Below are positions 63,701 through 64,000 of a DNA stretch of 64,000 nt, one piece after another. The stretch comes from Monosporascus cannonballus. Its lineage: Eukaryota > Ascomycota > Sordariomycetes > Xylariales. The stretch covers positions 62,001-126,000 of the forward strand of contig QJNS01000089.1 in assembly GCA_004154925.1 (NCBI GenBank), given 5' to 3'. The translations under genes were made by a program, and so were the position numbers. The stretch's first letter is position 1. Every line of letters begins with the position of its first letter. The notes beneath the pieces are model-generated. The model was not told the DNA's origin, made no database searches, and was given only the letters and a program-made list of their open reading frames with translations.

Positions 63701-64000
63701 AATAATAAGAAAAAGACCGTAATATTTATAAAAAGAATTTAAATTTATAAACCTATAAAATAACGTTAAAATTGGATTTTTGCAATTATAACCGACGATC
63801 GGAAACCGACCTTAATTGTATTAAAAAAAGGATATTTCTTAGTAATAATTACGTTAAAGGCAAATTTGGCCTCGTAAAGGACGTCAAGTCGACGACCGAC
63901 CGCAATTACGTTAGAACGTTTATACTGGGTACTTACAGTATAAGCTTTTTCGAATTCGTCGATTAACTCCTAATTATCGGTGCCGAATTAAGAAATTATC

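Larger units (their letters stand above)
57308..64000 (+). mobile_element. Ty3/Gypsy LTR retrotransposon 3, truncated by window end
   Basis: A 5' LTR at about 57308-57727 is followed by plus-strand gag, zinc knuckle, protease, reverse transcriptase, RNase H and integrase relics in Gypsy order. The 3' LTR is not reached by 64000. All domains contain stops, and both reverse transcriptase catalytic Asp residues are lost. The sequence differs from elements 1 and 2, so it is a third family. Confidence 0.8.

Overview
This window looks like nuclear DNA of a filamentous ascomycete (Pezizomycotina). The evidence is: short fungal introns (about 47-82 nt, GTRNGY-type donors, CTAAC-type branch points), an MSH2 gene and a fungal TRM10 gene, a STAND (NACHT/ankyrin) protein of the type abundant in these fungi, and gene-empty AT-rich blocks whose transposons are saturated with C-to-T and G-to-A changes, the signature of repeat-induced point mutation (RIP). 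The genome is compartmented: balanced-GC gene blocks end abruptly against AT-rich deserts. I cannot name the genus.

Layout. Positions 1-2870 are a normal gene block with the 5' end of MSH2 (minus strand, cut by the window edge) and TRM10 (plus strand), divergent across a 563-bp promoter. Positions 2870-29250 are an AT-rich desert. It contains a tract of about 1.9 kb with under 1% G+C, a Fot1/pogo-type DNA transposon relic, several kilobases of RIP-destroyed DNA I could not classify, a complete but dead Ty3/Gypsy retrotransposon (17613-24371, plus strand, with both LTRs and a target-site duplication), and a solo LTR (28259-28612). Positions 29250-36030 form a small gene island with a five-exon NACHT/ankyrin gene (minus strand) and, divergent from it, a small gene for a protein of an uncharacterised fungal family. 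Positions 36030-64000 are a second desert. It holds a motif-rich, DNA-transposon-like terminus, RIP-mutated DNA, a second complete Gypsy element (41283-46830, minus strand, exact 5-bp target duplication), about 10 kb of AT-rich DNA with a different non-RIP composition and some short repeats, and a third Gypsy element (57308 to the window end, plus strand).

How the parts relate. The two housekeeping genes share one regulatory region carrying three GACGCG (MCB-like) hexamers. The NACHT gene stands alone between deserts. It shows two signs of decay: a 3' splice site reading GG where AG is expected, and an ankyrin region that stops a few residues into a repeat. All three retrotransposons are inactivated by transitions. 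In the two with both LTRs, the halves of the LTRs facing outward are much better preserved than the halves facing the element interior. I see no tRNA, rRNA, CRISPR array or telomere repeat. I did not find a convincing new multi-gene system. The items most worth a second look are the near-GC-free tract, the LTR edge gradient, the NACHT gene splice-site change, and the two distinct kinds of AT-rich DNA.
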